Below are positions 40,502-51,097 of a stretch of 64,000 bases of DNA, in pieces. The DNA comes from an uncultured Paraburkholderia sp. GTDB lineage: Bacteria; Pseudomonadota; Gammaproteobacteria; Burkholderiales; Burkholderiaceae. The translations under genes and the position numbers were made by a program. The notes beneath the pieces are model-generated. The model searched no databases, was not told the DNA's origin, and saw only the letters and a list, made by a program, of their open reading frames with translations. The stretch covers positions 1 to 64,000 of the forward strand of contig CALNWS010000008.1 of the NCBI GenBank assembly GCA_940747215.1, written 5' to 3'. How positions within the stretch are numbered: position 1 is the stretch's first letter; every line of letters begins with the position of its first letter.

Positions 40502-42298
40502 TTACGCCACGCGCGCAGCGGGTTTGCTCGCGAAGCGTTCCGGATAGCGCACGCAAAAGCGCACGCTGCTGTCGTACGGAAAAAGTCGGGCAGTTCGCCT
40601 TTCAGTAGATGATCCTTGTGCCGTTGCCACAACGCGGGCTCGAAGAAGTCCGCGTGATGCTGCATGAACGAACGGCGCACGCGCGGGTCGCCGGGCAGAA
40701 AAGTGCCATACGTCTCCGGGAAAACGTCGTGCGAGCCAACGAAGTACCACGGCTCGCCCGACATTTCGTCTTCCTCGTTGTGCGGCGGCGGCACGGCGCG
40801 CATGTTGCAGTCGGTGAGATATTCGATTTCGTCGTAGTCGTAGAACACCACGCGGCCATGACGTGTCACGCCGAAATTCTTATACAACATGTCGCCCGGA
40901 AAGATGTTCGCCTGCATCAGTTCCTTGATCGCGTTGCCGTACTCGCGAATGCTGTGATCGACGTCTTCGTCCGTGCCGTTCTGCAGAAACAGGTTAAGCG
41001 GAATCATGCGGCGCTCGATGTACAGATGGCGAATCACGAGATTGTCGCCGTCGTATTCGATGAGTGACGGCACCTCTTTTTCCAGTTCGCGCACGAGCGC
41101 TTCGTCGAGCCGCGAGAGTGGCAGCGCGACGCTCGAATATTCGAGCGTATCGGCCATGCGGCCGAGGCGGTCATGCCGTTTGACGAACTGATATTTCTCC
41201 TTGATCTGCGCGCGCGTGGTTTCCTTGGGCGGCGGAAAGTGATCCTTGATCAGTTTGAACACATACGGAAACGAGGGCAGCGTGAACACCAGCATGACGA
41301 GCCCCTTGCTGCCGGGCGCGATGATGAACCGGTCGCTCGAATGCGACAGATGGTGCAGGAGGTCGCGATAGAACAGATTCTTGCCCTACTTCTGCAAACC
41401 CACCGACGTGTAGATTTCCGCTTTCGGTCTGCCGGGCATGATGGTGCCGAGAAACTCCACGTACGCGGAGGGCACTTCCATGTCCACGAGAAAATAAGAA
41501 TGCGAGAAGCTGAAGATGATCAGCAACTGGTCGCGCTGAAGCAGCACGGTGTCGAGCGCGAGCACGCCCGCTGTGACGTGGCGCAGCGGCACGGCGAACG
41601 GCAGCAGCACGTCGCCGTTGATGATGCGCCCCACGATATACGCCGACTTGTTGCGATAGAACAGCGACGACAGAACGTGAATCTGGAAGTTGGGCGCCTC
41701 GTCGAACGCGCCGAACGCGTCTTGAATGGCCTGCATCACGCAGCCCACGTCGCGCGTCAGATCTTCGAATGGCGGATCGAGCTGAAAGTTCGTGACCGAT
41801 ACGTTCCAGCGTAGCCGCGAGGCCATCTTTGCCCGGATAGTACGCGCGATAGGTCGGCTTCGCGGCCGGCTCGTCGTTTTCGATGTATTCCGTCGAGATC
41901 GCGGGGCGCACGAAAATGAAATTGTTGTTGAAATACGAACGATGCAGGATCTTGCAGCACACTGAGTTGAAAAACGTTTCGGCGCATTCCGGCTGACGGT
42001 GCGTGGTCAGGAGGCCGATGTAGTGCAGCTTGATCTGCTGCCACACTTCGTCGTCGATATTTTCGGCGTCGTATTCGTCTTCGAGCAGCACGACACATTC
42101 GTCCACGCGGTCGTCGTAAGACATGATGCGATCGCGCGCGAGTTTTTGCAAGCCGTGCCAGTCCGCCTGTTCGAAAAGCGTCTTGGCGTGAATCGCGGCG
42201 TCGCGAAAGACACGGTAATGCCGGTCGAATCCTTCGAGCATTGTCTGCGCGACGTCAAAGCCGATTTGCGACGACAACAGTTTGGGGAAGTGATTCAT
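40502..42298 (-). pseudogene. aceK: Isocitrate dehydrogenase kinase/phosphatase AceK, three lesions
   Basis: AceK switches isocitrate dehydrogenase between TCA cycle and glyoxylate bypass. It starts [20 protein letters not shown]. The regulatory domain runs to [19 protein letters not shown], where a frameshift occurs near 41815; [20 protein letters not shown] continues. A CAG to TAG nonsense lies at 41388 (VGLQK, stop, [10 protein letters not shown]). The ATP and catalytic region ([54 protein letters not shown]) is open. A final shift near 40580 precedes [18 protein letters not shown]. Confidence 0.93.
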
Positions 42299-42427
42299 GT
42301 CGACCGTGCATTCGTCCGATGTCGTGAAGACACCTGTGATTGTAGCGTTCGGGTGCGCTTGCCACGTTACGCTTCATCCTGGCCACGTCGTGCCAAGCAC
42401 GTTCACGCGTGCCGCGATTCCTGCGCG

Positions 42428-42817
42428 TTACCGTCCAGCAGCGCGCGCCTGCGCTTCGTATTGCGCGAGGTCCTCGAGCGTCGCGTTCAGATCGTCCAGC
42501 TGACGTTCGAGCACTTCGCGATGACGCGCAACCGTCGCGAGAAACGCGTGAAGTTGCGGCACGGTATCGATTGGCGATTCGTAAACATCCAGCAACTCGC
42601 GAATTTCGGAGAGCGTGAAGCCGAGCGGTTTGCCGCGCAGCGTGAATTTCAGACGCGTGCGGTCGCGACCCGAATACACGCGGCGCAAGCCGCTCGATCC
42701 TTCGCGACTTGGCGAGAGTAAACTCTGGTCTTCATAGAAGCGAATGGCGCGCGGCGTCACGTCGAGCGTCACGTCGAATTCCCGCGCGAGTTCGGTGATC
42801 GTGTATTGCGTGTTCAT
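42428..42817 (-). CDS. MerR-family regulator (LiuR-like) with a 4-residue insertion in the HTH
   Basis: A 129-residue MerR-type transcription factor resembling LiuR/GnyR regulators of branched-chain amino-acid and acyl-CoA catabolism. The N-terminal winged helix reads TITELAREFDVT-LDVTPRAIRFYED, where relatives have only one FDVT before PRAIRFYE; a 12-bp tandem duplication has added four residues between the two helices. The rest is normal (GLRRVYSGRDRTRLKFTLRG, GFTLSEIRELLDVY) and a C-terminal dimerisation coiled coil (HREVLERQLDDLNATLEDLA) follows. It is open, but DNA binding may be impaired. It sits near a dead acyl-CoA dehydrogenase and an intact thiolase. Confidence 0.82.
   Translation of the reverse strand: MNTQYTITELAREFDVTLDVTPRAIRFYEDQSLLSPSREGSSGLRRVYSGRDRTRLKFTLRGKPLGFTLSEIRELLDVYESPIDTVPQLHAFLATVARHREVLERQLDDLNATLEDLAQYEAQARAAGR
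42754..42777. repeat. 12-bp perfect tandem duplication in the merR-type gene
   Basis: gcgtcacgtcga occurs at 42754-42765 and 42766-42777. It is in frame and adds four residues to the helix-turn-helix. Confidence 0.85.
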
Positions 42818-43027
42818 CGGGGTGTTCCGTGACCGGCAGAAAATCGAAGAGAACGATAGAATCGACGTTTACGTTATCGTCAACTTGATGGGAACGCAAC
42901 TAGGCGCAATACGGCACGCTCGCACGGCACGCAGGTTCATCGCGCGCCGCGCAAGCTGACCGCAACCACGCCGGACGGCATCGCACACCTCGCCATGCCG
43001 TCCGGCCGACGGAGGAAGACACCCGCA

Positions 43028-44112
43028 ATGAATGCACTCGAACATCAACTCGACTATCCGTTCAAAGACACGCTGTCGGAAGCCGGCCACGCGAAAGGAA
43101 GTGGCGCCCGGCGTGTTCTGGCTGCGCATGCCGCTGCCGTTCGCACTGAATCACATCAATCTGTGGCTGCTACGCGATGAGATCGACGGCCAGAAGGACT
43201 GGACGGTAGTGGACTGCGGCATCACGTCGGACGAGATCAAGGCGAACTAGGAGAAAGTGTTCGACTCCGTGCTGGACGGCTTGCCGGTGTTGCGCGTGAT
43301 CGTCACGCATTGTCATCCGGACCCACGCATTGTCATCCGGACCATATCGGCCTTGCGCACTGGGTCTGCACGGGCGGCGACAAACAGCGCTGGGACGTGC
43401 GCTTGTGGATGACGCTCGGCGAATACATGCAGGCGCGCGTGATGGCGGCAGGCGACGGCTCGAACGCGGGCGGCGAGGGCGCCGCGCGGCACGGCGTGAC
43501 GGACGAGGAATCGCTCGAAAAGCTGCCGCAACCGCAAGAGCTACTACGCTACGCTCGTGCCTCTGCCATTCCCGGGCAATTCCGACGCCTGCGCGAAGGC
43601 AACGCTGTCACGATCGGCGGCAAGACGTGGCTCGTCGAATGAGTTTCGGCCACTCGCCGGAACACTGCGCGTTGTACTGCGAAGAGACAGGCGTGCTGAT
43701 CTCTGGCGACATGGTGCTGCCGCGTATTTCGATCAATGTCTCCGTGTTCGATATCGAGCCGGAAGGTTCGCCGCTTGCGCTGTATCTGGAATCGCTGGGC
43801 CGCTACGAGACGATGCGCGAAGACACGCTGGTGCTGCCTTCACACGGCAAACCGTTTCGCGGTTTGCGCATGCGGACTCGTCAACTGCGCGAACATCACG
43901 ACGCGCGTCTCGCGGAAGTGCGCGAAGCCTGCGCCGGGAAACCACAGGGCGCCGCCGACATCGTGCCGCTCATGTTCAAGCGTCAACTCGACATTCACCA
44001 GATGACCTTCGCGATGGGCGAAGCACTCGCGCATTTGCATCTGCTGTGGCTCGCGGGCGAGTTGAAGCGCGAGCGCGGTGACGACGGCGTGATGCGTTTT
44101 TCACCTGTGTAA
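43028..44112 (+). pseudogene. Metallo-beta-lactamase-fold hydrolase, multiply broken
   Basis: An MBL-fold hydrolase (glyoxalase II-like). It starts MNALEHQLDYPFKDTLSEAG, with a frameshift near 43100 into PGVFWLRMPLPFALNHINLW. A TGG to TAG change follows DEIKAN at 43248. The zinc motif THCHPDHIG is split by a 20-bp tandem duplication at 43304-43343. The rest, TGGDKQRWDVRLWMTLGEYM and ETGVLISGDMVLPRISINVS (third metal ligand Asp), then SLGRYETMREDTLVLPSHGK, passes through further shifts near 43540 and 43640. The end GDDGVMRFSPV is at 44112. Confidence 0.86.
43304..43343. repeat. 20-bp perfect tandem duplication in the zinc motif of the MBL gene
   Basis: cacgcattgtcatccggacc at 43304-43323 is repeated exactly at 43324-43343, duplicating the codons for HCHPD out of frame. 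Confidence 0.92.
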
Positions 44113-44133
44113 AGGCAACATTCGCGGAACTAG

Positions 44134-44172
44134 AAAAAGCCCGGCTTCAGAGAACTGCAAGCCGGGCTTTTT
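44134..44172. terminator. Strong bidirectional terminator
   Basis: Perfect inverted repeat aaaaagcccggctt and aagccgggcttttt with an 11-base loop, between convergent genes. Confidence 0.92.
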
Positions 44173-44202
44173 GCCATTGAGGAGGGGAGAAGCGCTGCGG
44201 AA

Positions 44203-45503
44203 TTACTGCATCGAAACCGCCCCAAAGTTCTGCCGTCCAAACGGACTCACGTGATAGTCGCTCACGTTCGTAATCGTGATAGCCGCGGCCGTCGGGTAGC
44301 CGAGCGGAACCCACAGCGCCTGATCGTGAATGATCTGCTGCGCCTGCTCGTACGCTTTCGCGCGCTTCGACTGGTCGGCGGTGGCTTTGCCTTCGGCGAT
44401 CAGCTTGTCGAGGTCCTGGTCGCAAAAGCGCGCGAAGTTGATGCCCGACTTCACCGCGTTGCAGCTGAAGAGCGGCGACAGATAGTTGTCCGGGTCGCCG
44501 TTGTCGCCGGCCCAGCCCATGAACAGCGAATCATGCTGACCTTGCTTGGCCTGCTTGATGAGTTCGCCCCATTCGATCACCTTCACGTCCGCCTTCACGC
44601 CGATCTTCGCGAAGTCGGCCTGCAGCAATTCCGCTCCGGCCTTCGGGTTCGGGTTCAGCACGCTGCCGTTCGGACGCACCCAGATCGTGGTTTCGAAGCC
44701 GTTCGGATAACCGGCGTCCGCGAGCAGCTTCTTCGCCTTCGCCAGATCGTACGGCCATGCCTTCACCGACTTGTTGTAGCTCCACGTATTCGGCGGATAC
44801 GGATTCACAGCTGGCGTGGCCGTGTTGTTGAACACGGTTTTCAGATACGTGGTGCGGTCGAACGCCATGTTTAGCGCGGCGCGGACCTTCTGGTTGTCGA
44901 GCGGCTTTTTCTGCGTGTTCAACGCAACGAACGCGGTCATGAATGCGGGGGTCTGCACGATGGCGAGTGACTTTTCACCCTTGGCCTCGGCCAGATCCTG
45001 AGGCTTCGGCGAAAGCGAGATCTGGCATTCGCCGGCCTTCATCTTCTGCGCGCGCACGGTGGCGTCCGGCGTGATAGCATAGACTAGGCGACCGATATTC
45101 GGCTTCGGCCCCCAGTAAGTCAAGTTTACATCGTAGCGGATCACCGCGTCTTTCGTATAGCTCTTCAGTTCGAACGGGCCCGTGCCGATCGGCTTCGCCT
45201 TCAGATCGACCTGCTTGCCGGCCTTCAGCAACTGGTCGGCGTATTCAGCCGAATAGAAATAGATCGACGCGAAACCCATCGTGAGGATCGACACGAACGT
45301 CGCGTCTGGCGAGTTCAGCTCGAACTTGACGGTGTTGTCGTCGACCTTACTGATCGACTTGATGAGTTTGGGCAAGCCCATCGACTGCGCATGCGGAAAG
45401 CCGCTCGCGCCCGCCACCTTGTGCCACGGATTCTTGTCGTCGAGCATACGCTCGAACGTGAACACGACGTCGTCGGCATTCAGCGGACGCGTGGATTTGA
45501 ATT
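44203..45503 (-). pseudogene. Peptide/nickel-type ABC substrate-binding protein (DppA-like), 5' deleted
   Basis: An extracytoplasmic solute-binding protein, family 5 (dipeptide-binding type). The frame is open from about FKSTRPLNADDVVFTFERML to NFGAVSMQ at 44203. Relatives have a signal peptide and about 100 more residues before this. The upstream 40 bases contain stops and then the end of a different gene. Recognisable blocks are GTGPFELKSYTKDAVIRYD, VALNTQKKPLDNQKVRAALN and LFMGWAGDNGDPDNYLSPL. No start or signal peptide remains, so the protein cannot be exported as it was. Confidence 0.87.
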
Positions 45504-45542
45504 AGTCCGTGCACGTTCGTGCGTCGCTGTCGTGAGCCACTG

Positions 45543-46366
45543 TCACGCAGCGGCCGCGAGCTTCAGCAGATAGCCGATGCCCTCGATAGCCCGCACGCCG
45601 TACCACGAGACCATTTCACCGTCGATTAACCTGATCCGTTTGCCGGTCAGTTGCGGTTCGCGCTGCAAGGCGTTGGCATGATGGGTCTGCGTGAACCGGT
45701 ACGGTTCGCTCGACAACGGCATACGGTCCACATCCGCCAGGCCACGGCGCACTGTCGAAGTCGAACGAAGGATAGCGCGCGGCACCTGCCGCGCCGCCTT
45801 TAACGTCGGGCAACGTATGCCAGTTCACGAGCCGCAGCATCACGGCGATGTAGGTGTCGCGCGCGACGGTCATCCACGGTTCGCGCCAGATCAGATACAG
45901 CACCTTCTGCTTGGGAAGCGCACACGCGGCGGCTTCGTGCAGACGTGCTTCGAGCGCGTCGCCGAGTCGCTGTGCCTCGTCTTCACGGTCGAAAATCGCG
46001 CCGAGCAGCGCGTAAAGCGTGAGGTTGTCGCGCGGCGTCTGCGGATGCGTGACGACGATGTGCGGCACGAATGCGCGCAGTTCGTCGACCGTGTCGCGCT
46101 CGTTTTCGTCGATATTGACGATCAGATGAGTAGGGCGCAGGGCGCGAATCGCGTCGATCTTCACGGGCTTCGTGCCGCCCACTTTACGCACGGCGGCCAC
46201 CTTGTCGTGAGGGATGCACGCAAAAGCCTGTGCGCCCGACGATCTGACTGTCGAGGCCCAACGCAAACAGCAATTCGGTGATGCTCGGTACGAGCGAGAC
46301 GATTCGGGCGCGGCCACCCGCTGATTCGTGCGCGACACCGACTGCATCGACCGCACGCAATGACAT
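45543..46366 (-). pseudogene. BtuF-like helical-backbone metal/cobalamin-binding protein, frameshifted
   Basis: A class III ABC solute-binding protein of the BtuF/cobalamin type. It begins around MSLRAVDAVGVAHESAG with RIVSLVPSITELLFALGLDS. A shift near 46220 moves to FACIPHDKVAAVRKVGGTKP and IRALRPTHLIVNIDENERDT. A shift near 45750 (PSFDFDSA) moves to ADVDRMPLSSEPYRFTQTHH. The end is RAIEGIGYLLKLAAAA at 45543. No lipobox or clear signal peptide is seen, so cobalamin specificity is inferred from the family pattern. Confidence 0.75.
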
Positions 46367-46369
46367 GGC

Positions 46370-47091
46370 TTATTCGGCTTCGACCGTGCGCGGCTTGCGC
46401 GGCGCGCGCTCGAACGCGCGGTCGTACAGCCAGCGCGGCAACACGTGCAGCAGCATGGCCACGATACGCATCTGCCACGGAAACACCGCGAACGACGTAC
46501 GGCGCTCGACCGCTTCGATCACTTTCACCGCGAAGCGCTCGACGTCGATCAGGAACGGCATCGTGTAGGGATTGTGGCGCGTCATCGGTGCGGATATAAC
46601 CCGGCGCGATGGTGACCACGCCTATGCCGAGCGGACGCATTTCGACGCGCTATACGCGCCCGAACCCGGCAAGCCGCGCACGCCCGCGACGCTCGCGATA
46701 CCGACGAGCGTGCCTCGCTTCGCGGCAACCATGGCGGCGGCGAACGGCTCGAACGTGCCGAAGTAGTTGATGTCCATCACTTCGCAAAACGTACGCAGGT
46801 CGCCATGGCCGGTGACCGCTCCGCGGCTCACGCCTGCGTTGGCGATCACGACGTCGGGCAAACCGTGCTGCGCGATGAACAATGCGGCGGCTTCGGCGAG
46901 CGCCTCGGCGTCGCGCACGTCGACGCTATAGATGCAAAACGGTGTTCTGGGGATGGGACTGCTGGAAAGCGGCGAGGGCGTCGCCACGACGGGCAACGAG
47001 GCCGAGAATCGCGCCGCGCATATTCAGCGGCGAGCGCGAGGCCAATGCCACCCGACGCGCCGGTAATGAAAACCTTTTGCGGTGCACTCAT
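46370..47091 (-). pseudogene. Short-chain dehydrogenase, two frameshifts
   Basis: An SDR-family oxidoreductase. MSAPQKVFITGASGGIGLAL carries the cofactor motif. A shift after EYARR near 47015 separates it from TPFCIYSVDVRDAEALAEAA and VVIANAGVSRGAVTGHGDLR (NAG motif). SGAYSASKCVRSA has the catalytic YxxxK; a second shift near 46615 precedes TIAPGYI-type sequence and then MTRHNPYTMPFLIDVERFAV. The end is PRKPRTVEAE at 46370, four bases from the BtuF-like start. Confidence 0.85.
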
Positions 47092-47107
47092 TCCGGCGCC
47101 TCAAAAA

Positions 47108-47746
47108 TTACATCTTCTTGGCGCGGACCTGCTGCACCAGATAGTCGAGCACCTGGATCGTGCCCGGCAGGCTGTTCGTCGCGGCGGGGCCGATTTCGTA
47201 TTTGCCCTGAACCGCAAGCGTCGGCACGCCGTCGATCTTGTAGTCGTCGAGCAGTTTCTTGTCCTTTTGCAGCGCGCTTTGCGTGGAGAACGAGTTGTAC
47301 GCTTCCATGTACTTCTTCGGATCGACGCCGTTCTTCGCGAGGAATTTGGCCTGGTCTTCCGGCGTCAGCAGATAGTCCTTGTTGACGTGGATTTCATTGA
47401 AGACTTTCGGCGTGAGCGACGTGGCGAGGCCGAGCGCGTCGAGCGCGTGGAACATTTTCGAATGCGGGATGAAGTCGTCGCGGAACGCAACCGGTACGCG
47501 CTTGAACACGACGTCCGGACCCTGCTTCTTCACCCATGCTTCGAGGTACGGGTTGAATTCGTTGCAGTGCGGGCAGCCGTACCAGAAGAATTCGGTCACT
47601 TCGATCTTGCCGGCCGGCAGGTCCGTGGGTTGTGCGGTGGACAGCACGGTGTAGTCCTTGCCTGCTATCGGTGCGGCCGGTGAAGCTTGCGCCGCGGCGG
47701 CCACGAGGCCCAGCGAGAGGAACAGGATGCTCAGCAGTTTCTTCAT
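47108..47746 (-). CDS. dsbA: Thiol:disulfide interchange protein DsbA, intact
   Basis: DsbA is the periplasmic disulfide oxidant. The start at 47746 gives the signal peptide MKKLLSILFLSLGLVAAAAQ ending AS. The thioredoxin-fold active site reads FFWYGCPHCNEFNPYLEAW. The helical insertion and the cis-proline loop IDGVPTLAVQGKYEIG follow. 212 residues, normal length, ending QQVRAKKM. It starts about 170 bases after the SPOR-domain gene on the same strand, in the conserved argS-SPOR-dsbA-SDR order. All three upstream genes are intact; only the terminal SDR is dead. Confidence 0.94.
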   Translation of the reverse strand: MKKLLSILFLSLGLVAAAAQASPAAPIAGKDYTVLSTAQPTDLPAGKIEVTEFFWYGCPHCNEFNPYLEAWVKKQGPDVVFKRVPVAFRDDFIPHSKMFHALDALGLATSLTPKVFNEIHVNKDYLLTPEDQAKFLAKNGVDPKKYMEAYNSFSTQSALQKDKKLLDDYKIDGVPTLAVQGKYEIGPAATNSLPGTIQVLDYLVQQVRAKKM

Positions 47747-47917
47747 GTTGTGATGACCCAAGTAGGCGATAAAGCGGCGGTGTCACGCAAATGCCCGTCA
47801 CCGCTTTGTGTTTTCGGCACTGGACGCCCTCAGGCGTTCCCGATGTTTTGTGACACGCGCCGCGCCCTCGATCAGGCGACGGCGCGAGCTGACAAACCAT
47901 GTTTTCTTACAGTTTTC

Positions 47918-48688
47918 TTACTGCTTCGTGAAGCGAATCACTGCGGTATCCACGCCCGCATCCGACAGACGCTGGCGGCTCGAATTCATGTCTTCGAATT
48001 TGGAGAACGGACCGATGCGCACGCGGTAGTACGTCATGCCGCTTGCGTCACGCTGCGTCACCTTCGATTCGAAACCCTGGAACGCGAGCCGCGCGCGCTG
48101 CTGTTCGGCGTCCGACGCGGTCTTGTACGCACCCACCTGCAGGAAGTAGCCGGTGTTCGCGTCGCCCGGAGCAGGCGCCGCGCCGGAACCCGGCTTGGCG
48201 TTGCTCGCCGTGGCGGCCGGAGCGCTCGAACCTTGCGGCTTCTTCGCGGAGGTGTTCGGGTTGTTGGCGTTATTCGCGTTCTGGCCGTTGTCCTGCTGCG
48301 CGGGCTTCGGCGCGACCGCCGTACCGTTATGGTTCGCCGACGGCGGCAATTCCACGATTTGCGGTTCTTCCAGCATGCCCGACTGGGTTTGCGAATTGGT
48401 CTGGCCCGGCGCCGTGTTGGGCGGTGCCGGCTGTACCGCTTGCGGCACCGGCTGATCCGGCGTCTTGCCTTGCAGCCGACGGTTCGGATCGTACTGCTGC
48501 ACTTGGCTCGAACCGGTGTCCGGCGTGGCGGGCGGCGCCACCTTCGAGACGAACGGCGTAGGCGTACGGGTGATATACAGCGCCACCACTACCGCGATCA
48601 CTAGGCCGACGATCAGGCCCAGCACGATGCCGAGAAAAGTGCCCCCAGTTTGTTTCGATTGCTTCGTTGTGCGGCGTGGTTTTGCCAT
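47918..48688 (-). CDS. SPOR-domain membrane protein (FtsN-like), intact
   Basis: A 256-residue protein with a short cytoplasmic start (MAKPRRTTKQSKQTGG), one membrane segment (TFLGIVLGLIVGLVIAVVVA), a long Pro/Gln/Asn/Ala-rich periplasmic linker and a C-terminal SPOR domain (YFLQVGAYKTASDAEQQRAR, then VRIGPFSKFEDMNSSRQRL). SPOR domains bind denuded glycan strands at the septum, so a cell-division role like FtsN is likely. The start was chosen at the ATG ahead of the basic stretch rather than the one six codons upstream. It lies between argS and dsbA. Confidence 0.86.
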   Translation of the reverse strand: MAKPRRTTKQSKQTGGTFLGIVLGLIVGLVIAVVVALYITRTPTPFVSKVAPPATPDTGSSQVQQYDPNRRLQGKTPDQPVPQAVQPAPPNTAPGQTNSQTQSGMLEEPQIVELPPSANHNGTAVAPKPAQQDNGQNANNANNPNTSAKKPQGSSAPAATASNAKPGSGAAPAPGDANTGYFLQVGAYKTASDAEQQRARLAFQGFESKVTQRDASGMTYYRVRIGPFSKFEDMNSSRQRLSDAGVDTAVIRFTKQ

Positions 48689-48767
48689 CGTATGAATCAC
48701 CTGCAAAAAGAATCCTGGAACGGCCGTCGATTATAATGACGGCCGCGTGCATGTTGCGCCGGAGGAC

Positions 48768-50570
48768 TTACATCTTGACGGGAGCGGCGACGCCGATCGT
48801 CGCGAGACCGTTGGCCAGCACCTGACGCGTTGCCGCGAGCAGCGCGACGCGTGCATTGCGTTCGGCCGCATCGTCGACCAGCACGCGCTCGGCACGGTCA
48901 TTGTAGAACGAGTGGAATTCCCCGGCGAGGTCGCGCAGATAGAACGCGACCGTGTGCGGCGCGAGTTCGTCGGCGGCGTGTTGCAGCATGTCCGGGAACT
49001 CGGCGAGCTTGTTCAGGAGCGCCATTGCGCGTTCGCTGGTGAGCGGCGAGACGTCGACGTTCGCGAGCGCGCTTTCGTCGGCGATCTGGTCCGCACTGTA
49101 GCGCGCTTTGCATTCCGCGATGACCGAGCAGATCCGCGCGTGTGCATATTGCACGTAGTGCACCGGATTTTCGTCGTTCTGCTTGAGCGCGAGATCGATG
49201 TCGAACACGAATTCCGTATCCGCCTTGCGCGAGATCAGAAAGAAGCGCACGGCGTCGCGGCCGCGGCGGATGGTTTCCTCGTCGATCAGATCGACTGCCG
49301 CTTCCGAACCCGGCGTCGCACCGCCCGACCATTCGATCAGATCGAGCACCGTCACGTAACTGCCCGCGCGCTTGGAGATCTTCACCTCTTCGCCGTTGCG
49401 CATGACCGTGATCATCTTGTGCAGGATGTAGTCGGGGTAGCCCTTCGGAATGCCGATGCCGAGACCTTGCAGGCCGGCGCGCACGCGCGCGATCGTGCCG
49501 TGGTGGTCAGAGCCCTGGATGTTGATGACCTTCATGAAGCCGCGTTCCCACTTGGCGACGTGATACGCGACGTCCGGCACGAAGTACGTGTAGGTGCCGT
49601 CGCTCTTGCGCATGACGCGGTCTTTGTCGTCGCCGTCGTCGGTGGTGCGCAGCCACAGCGCGCCTTCCTGTTCGTAGGTCTTGTCGGCGGCGATCAGCGC
49701 CTCGACCATTTTCTCGACGCGGCCTTCCTTGTACAGTGACGACTCTAGGTAGTACTGGTCGAACTTCACGCCGAACGCTTGCAGATCCATGTCCTGTTCG
49801 CGGCGCAGATACGCGACCGCGAAGCGGCGGATCGCGTCCAGGTCTTCCACGTTGCCCACGCCCGTGACAAGCTCGCCATCGCTCGCCGTCACGGTGACGC
49901 CGTTCAGATAGTCCTTCGCGATGTCGGCGATGTAATCGCCGTTATAGGCCGACTCGGGCCAGCCTGCGTCGCCCGGTGCGAGGCCGCGGGCGCGCGCTTG
50001 GGTGGACAGCGCGAGCGTGTGGATCTGCACGCCGGCGTCGTTGTAATAGAACTCGCGATGCACGTCCCAGCCTTGCGAGGCGAGCACGTTCGAGAGCGCG
50101 TCGCCGAGTGCGGCCTGGCGGCCGTGGCCGACGTGCAGCGGACCCGTCGGGTTGGCGGACACGAATTCGATCAGCACGTGACGACCCGCGTCGCGCTGCG
50201 AGCGGCCGAACGCTTCTTTCTCGGCGAACACGGCGGCGATCACCGCCTGCTTCGCGGCGGCGGCAAGACGCAAATTGATGAAGCCCGGACCCGCCACTTC
50301 GGCGGCTTCGATCAGACCTTTGGCCTGCGGCTGCGCGAGCAGCGTGTCGACGATCTGTTGTGCGAGCTGGCGCGGGTTGGCGCGCATCGGCTTGGCGAGT
50401 TGCATCGCCACGTTGCAGGCGACGTCGCCGTGAGCGGTCACCTTGGGACGCTCCAGCGTGATGGAAGGCGAGACGAACGCGGCTTCGGTCGCGCCTTGCG
50501 AGGCTTGCGCGACCTGCTTCACCGTGTCAGCGAGCAGTGTTTCGAGAGTGTGTTTGTGTGCAGGCAGCAT
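48768..50570 (-). CDS. argS: Arginyl-tRNA synthetase, intact
   Basis: ArgS charges tRNA-Arg. From ATG 50570 the protein [20 protein letters not shown] has 600 residues. The N-terminal tRNA-binding domain is followed by the class I signature in [20 protein letters not shown] (HIGH equivalent HVGH). The Rossmann fold contains [20 protein letters not shown] and [17 protein letters not shown]. The KMSKS equivalent region is [20 protein letters not shown]. The C-terminal anticodon-binding domain holds [17 protein letters not shown] and ends IGVAAPVKM. Fully open, as expected for an essential gene. Confidence 0.96.
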   Translation of the reverse strand: MLPAHKHTLETLLADTVKQVAQASQGATEAAFVSPSITLERPKVTAHGDVACNVAMQLAKPMRANPRQLAQQIVDTLLAQPQAKGLIEAAEVAGPGFINLRLAAAAKQAVIAAVFAEKEAFGRSQRDAGRHVLIEFVSANPTGPLHVGHGRQAALGDALSNVLASQGWDVHREFYYNDAGVQIHTLALSTQARARGLAPGDAGWPESAYNGDYIADIAKDYLNGVTVTASDGELVTGVGNVEDLDAIRRFAVAYLRREQDMDLQAFGVKFDQYYLESSLYKEGRVEKMVEALIAADKTYEQEGALWLRTTDDGDDKDRVMRKSDGTYTYFVPDVAYHVAKWERGFMKVINIQGSDHHGTIARVRAGLQGLGIGIPKGYPDYILHKMITVMRNGEEVKISKRAGSYVTVLDLIEWSGGATPGSEAAVDLIDEETIRRGRDAVRFFLISRKADTEFVFDIDLALKQNDENPVHYVQYAHARICSVIAECKARYSADQIADESALANVDVSPLTSERAMALLNKLAEFPDMLQHAADELAPHTVAFYLRDLAGEFHSFYNDRAERVLVDDAAERNARVALLAATRQVLANGLATIGVAAPVKM

Positions 50571-51097
50571 GCTTGTTGCGAGTCCAGTGAGGCAATCCGG
50601 TGAGGCGGAAGAGGCACCGGCCATGTCCGAAACGCGGCTGATGAATCAGAAGCGTGGAAAGCGGCGGCTTATTCGTTCCGAACCGAGCTGCGCCGCTCCA
50701 AGCCGCGCCGCATTGAATGCCGGTTTCGGCATTCAGGTTCGCGTTCGCTGCAACACGCCTCTATCAAGCACGTTGCCTGCAACGCATTCAGTGCGGCAAG
50801 CGTTTTGCGCGGCGGGCAGCGGCCGTTCATTTGCGCAGAGTGTTACCAACCGATGACGCGGTTCGCAGCATGGCTGCGCAAAACCCGTGGCCCAGCGGTC
50901 CGCTGCGCTCAATGCGCGATCCGTCGTACGGCGCTTTTCCGTTCAGACGGATTTTAGCAGGTGCTAATATTGTTTAATGAGATGCTTAGCAAGAGCCGTG
51001 GCCGCTGCGCCGCACAGGCGAGCCAACGTAACGCGCGCTGACGGCAGCTTTAGGGCCGCCCACGCGACAATCCAACATAACGAAAAAGGGAACAGTC
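50571..51097. other. Divergent intergenic region between argS and a DUF1840 gene
   Basis: About 530 bases. It contains a small perfect hairpin, gaatgccg-gttt-cggcattc (50715-50734), of unknown role, and the AAAGGGA ribosome site for the DUF1840 gene. No coding region is supported. Confidence 0.45.
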
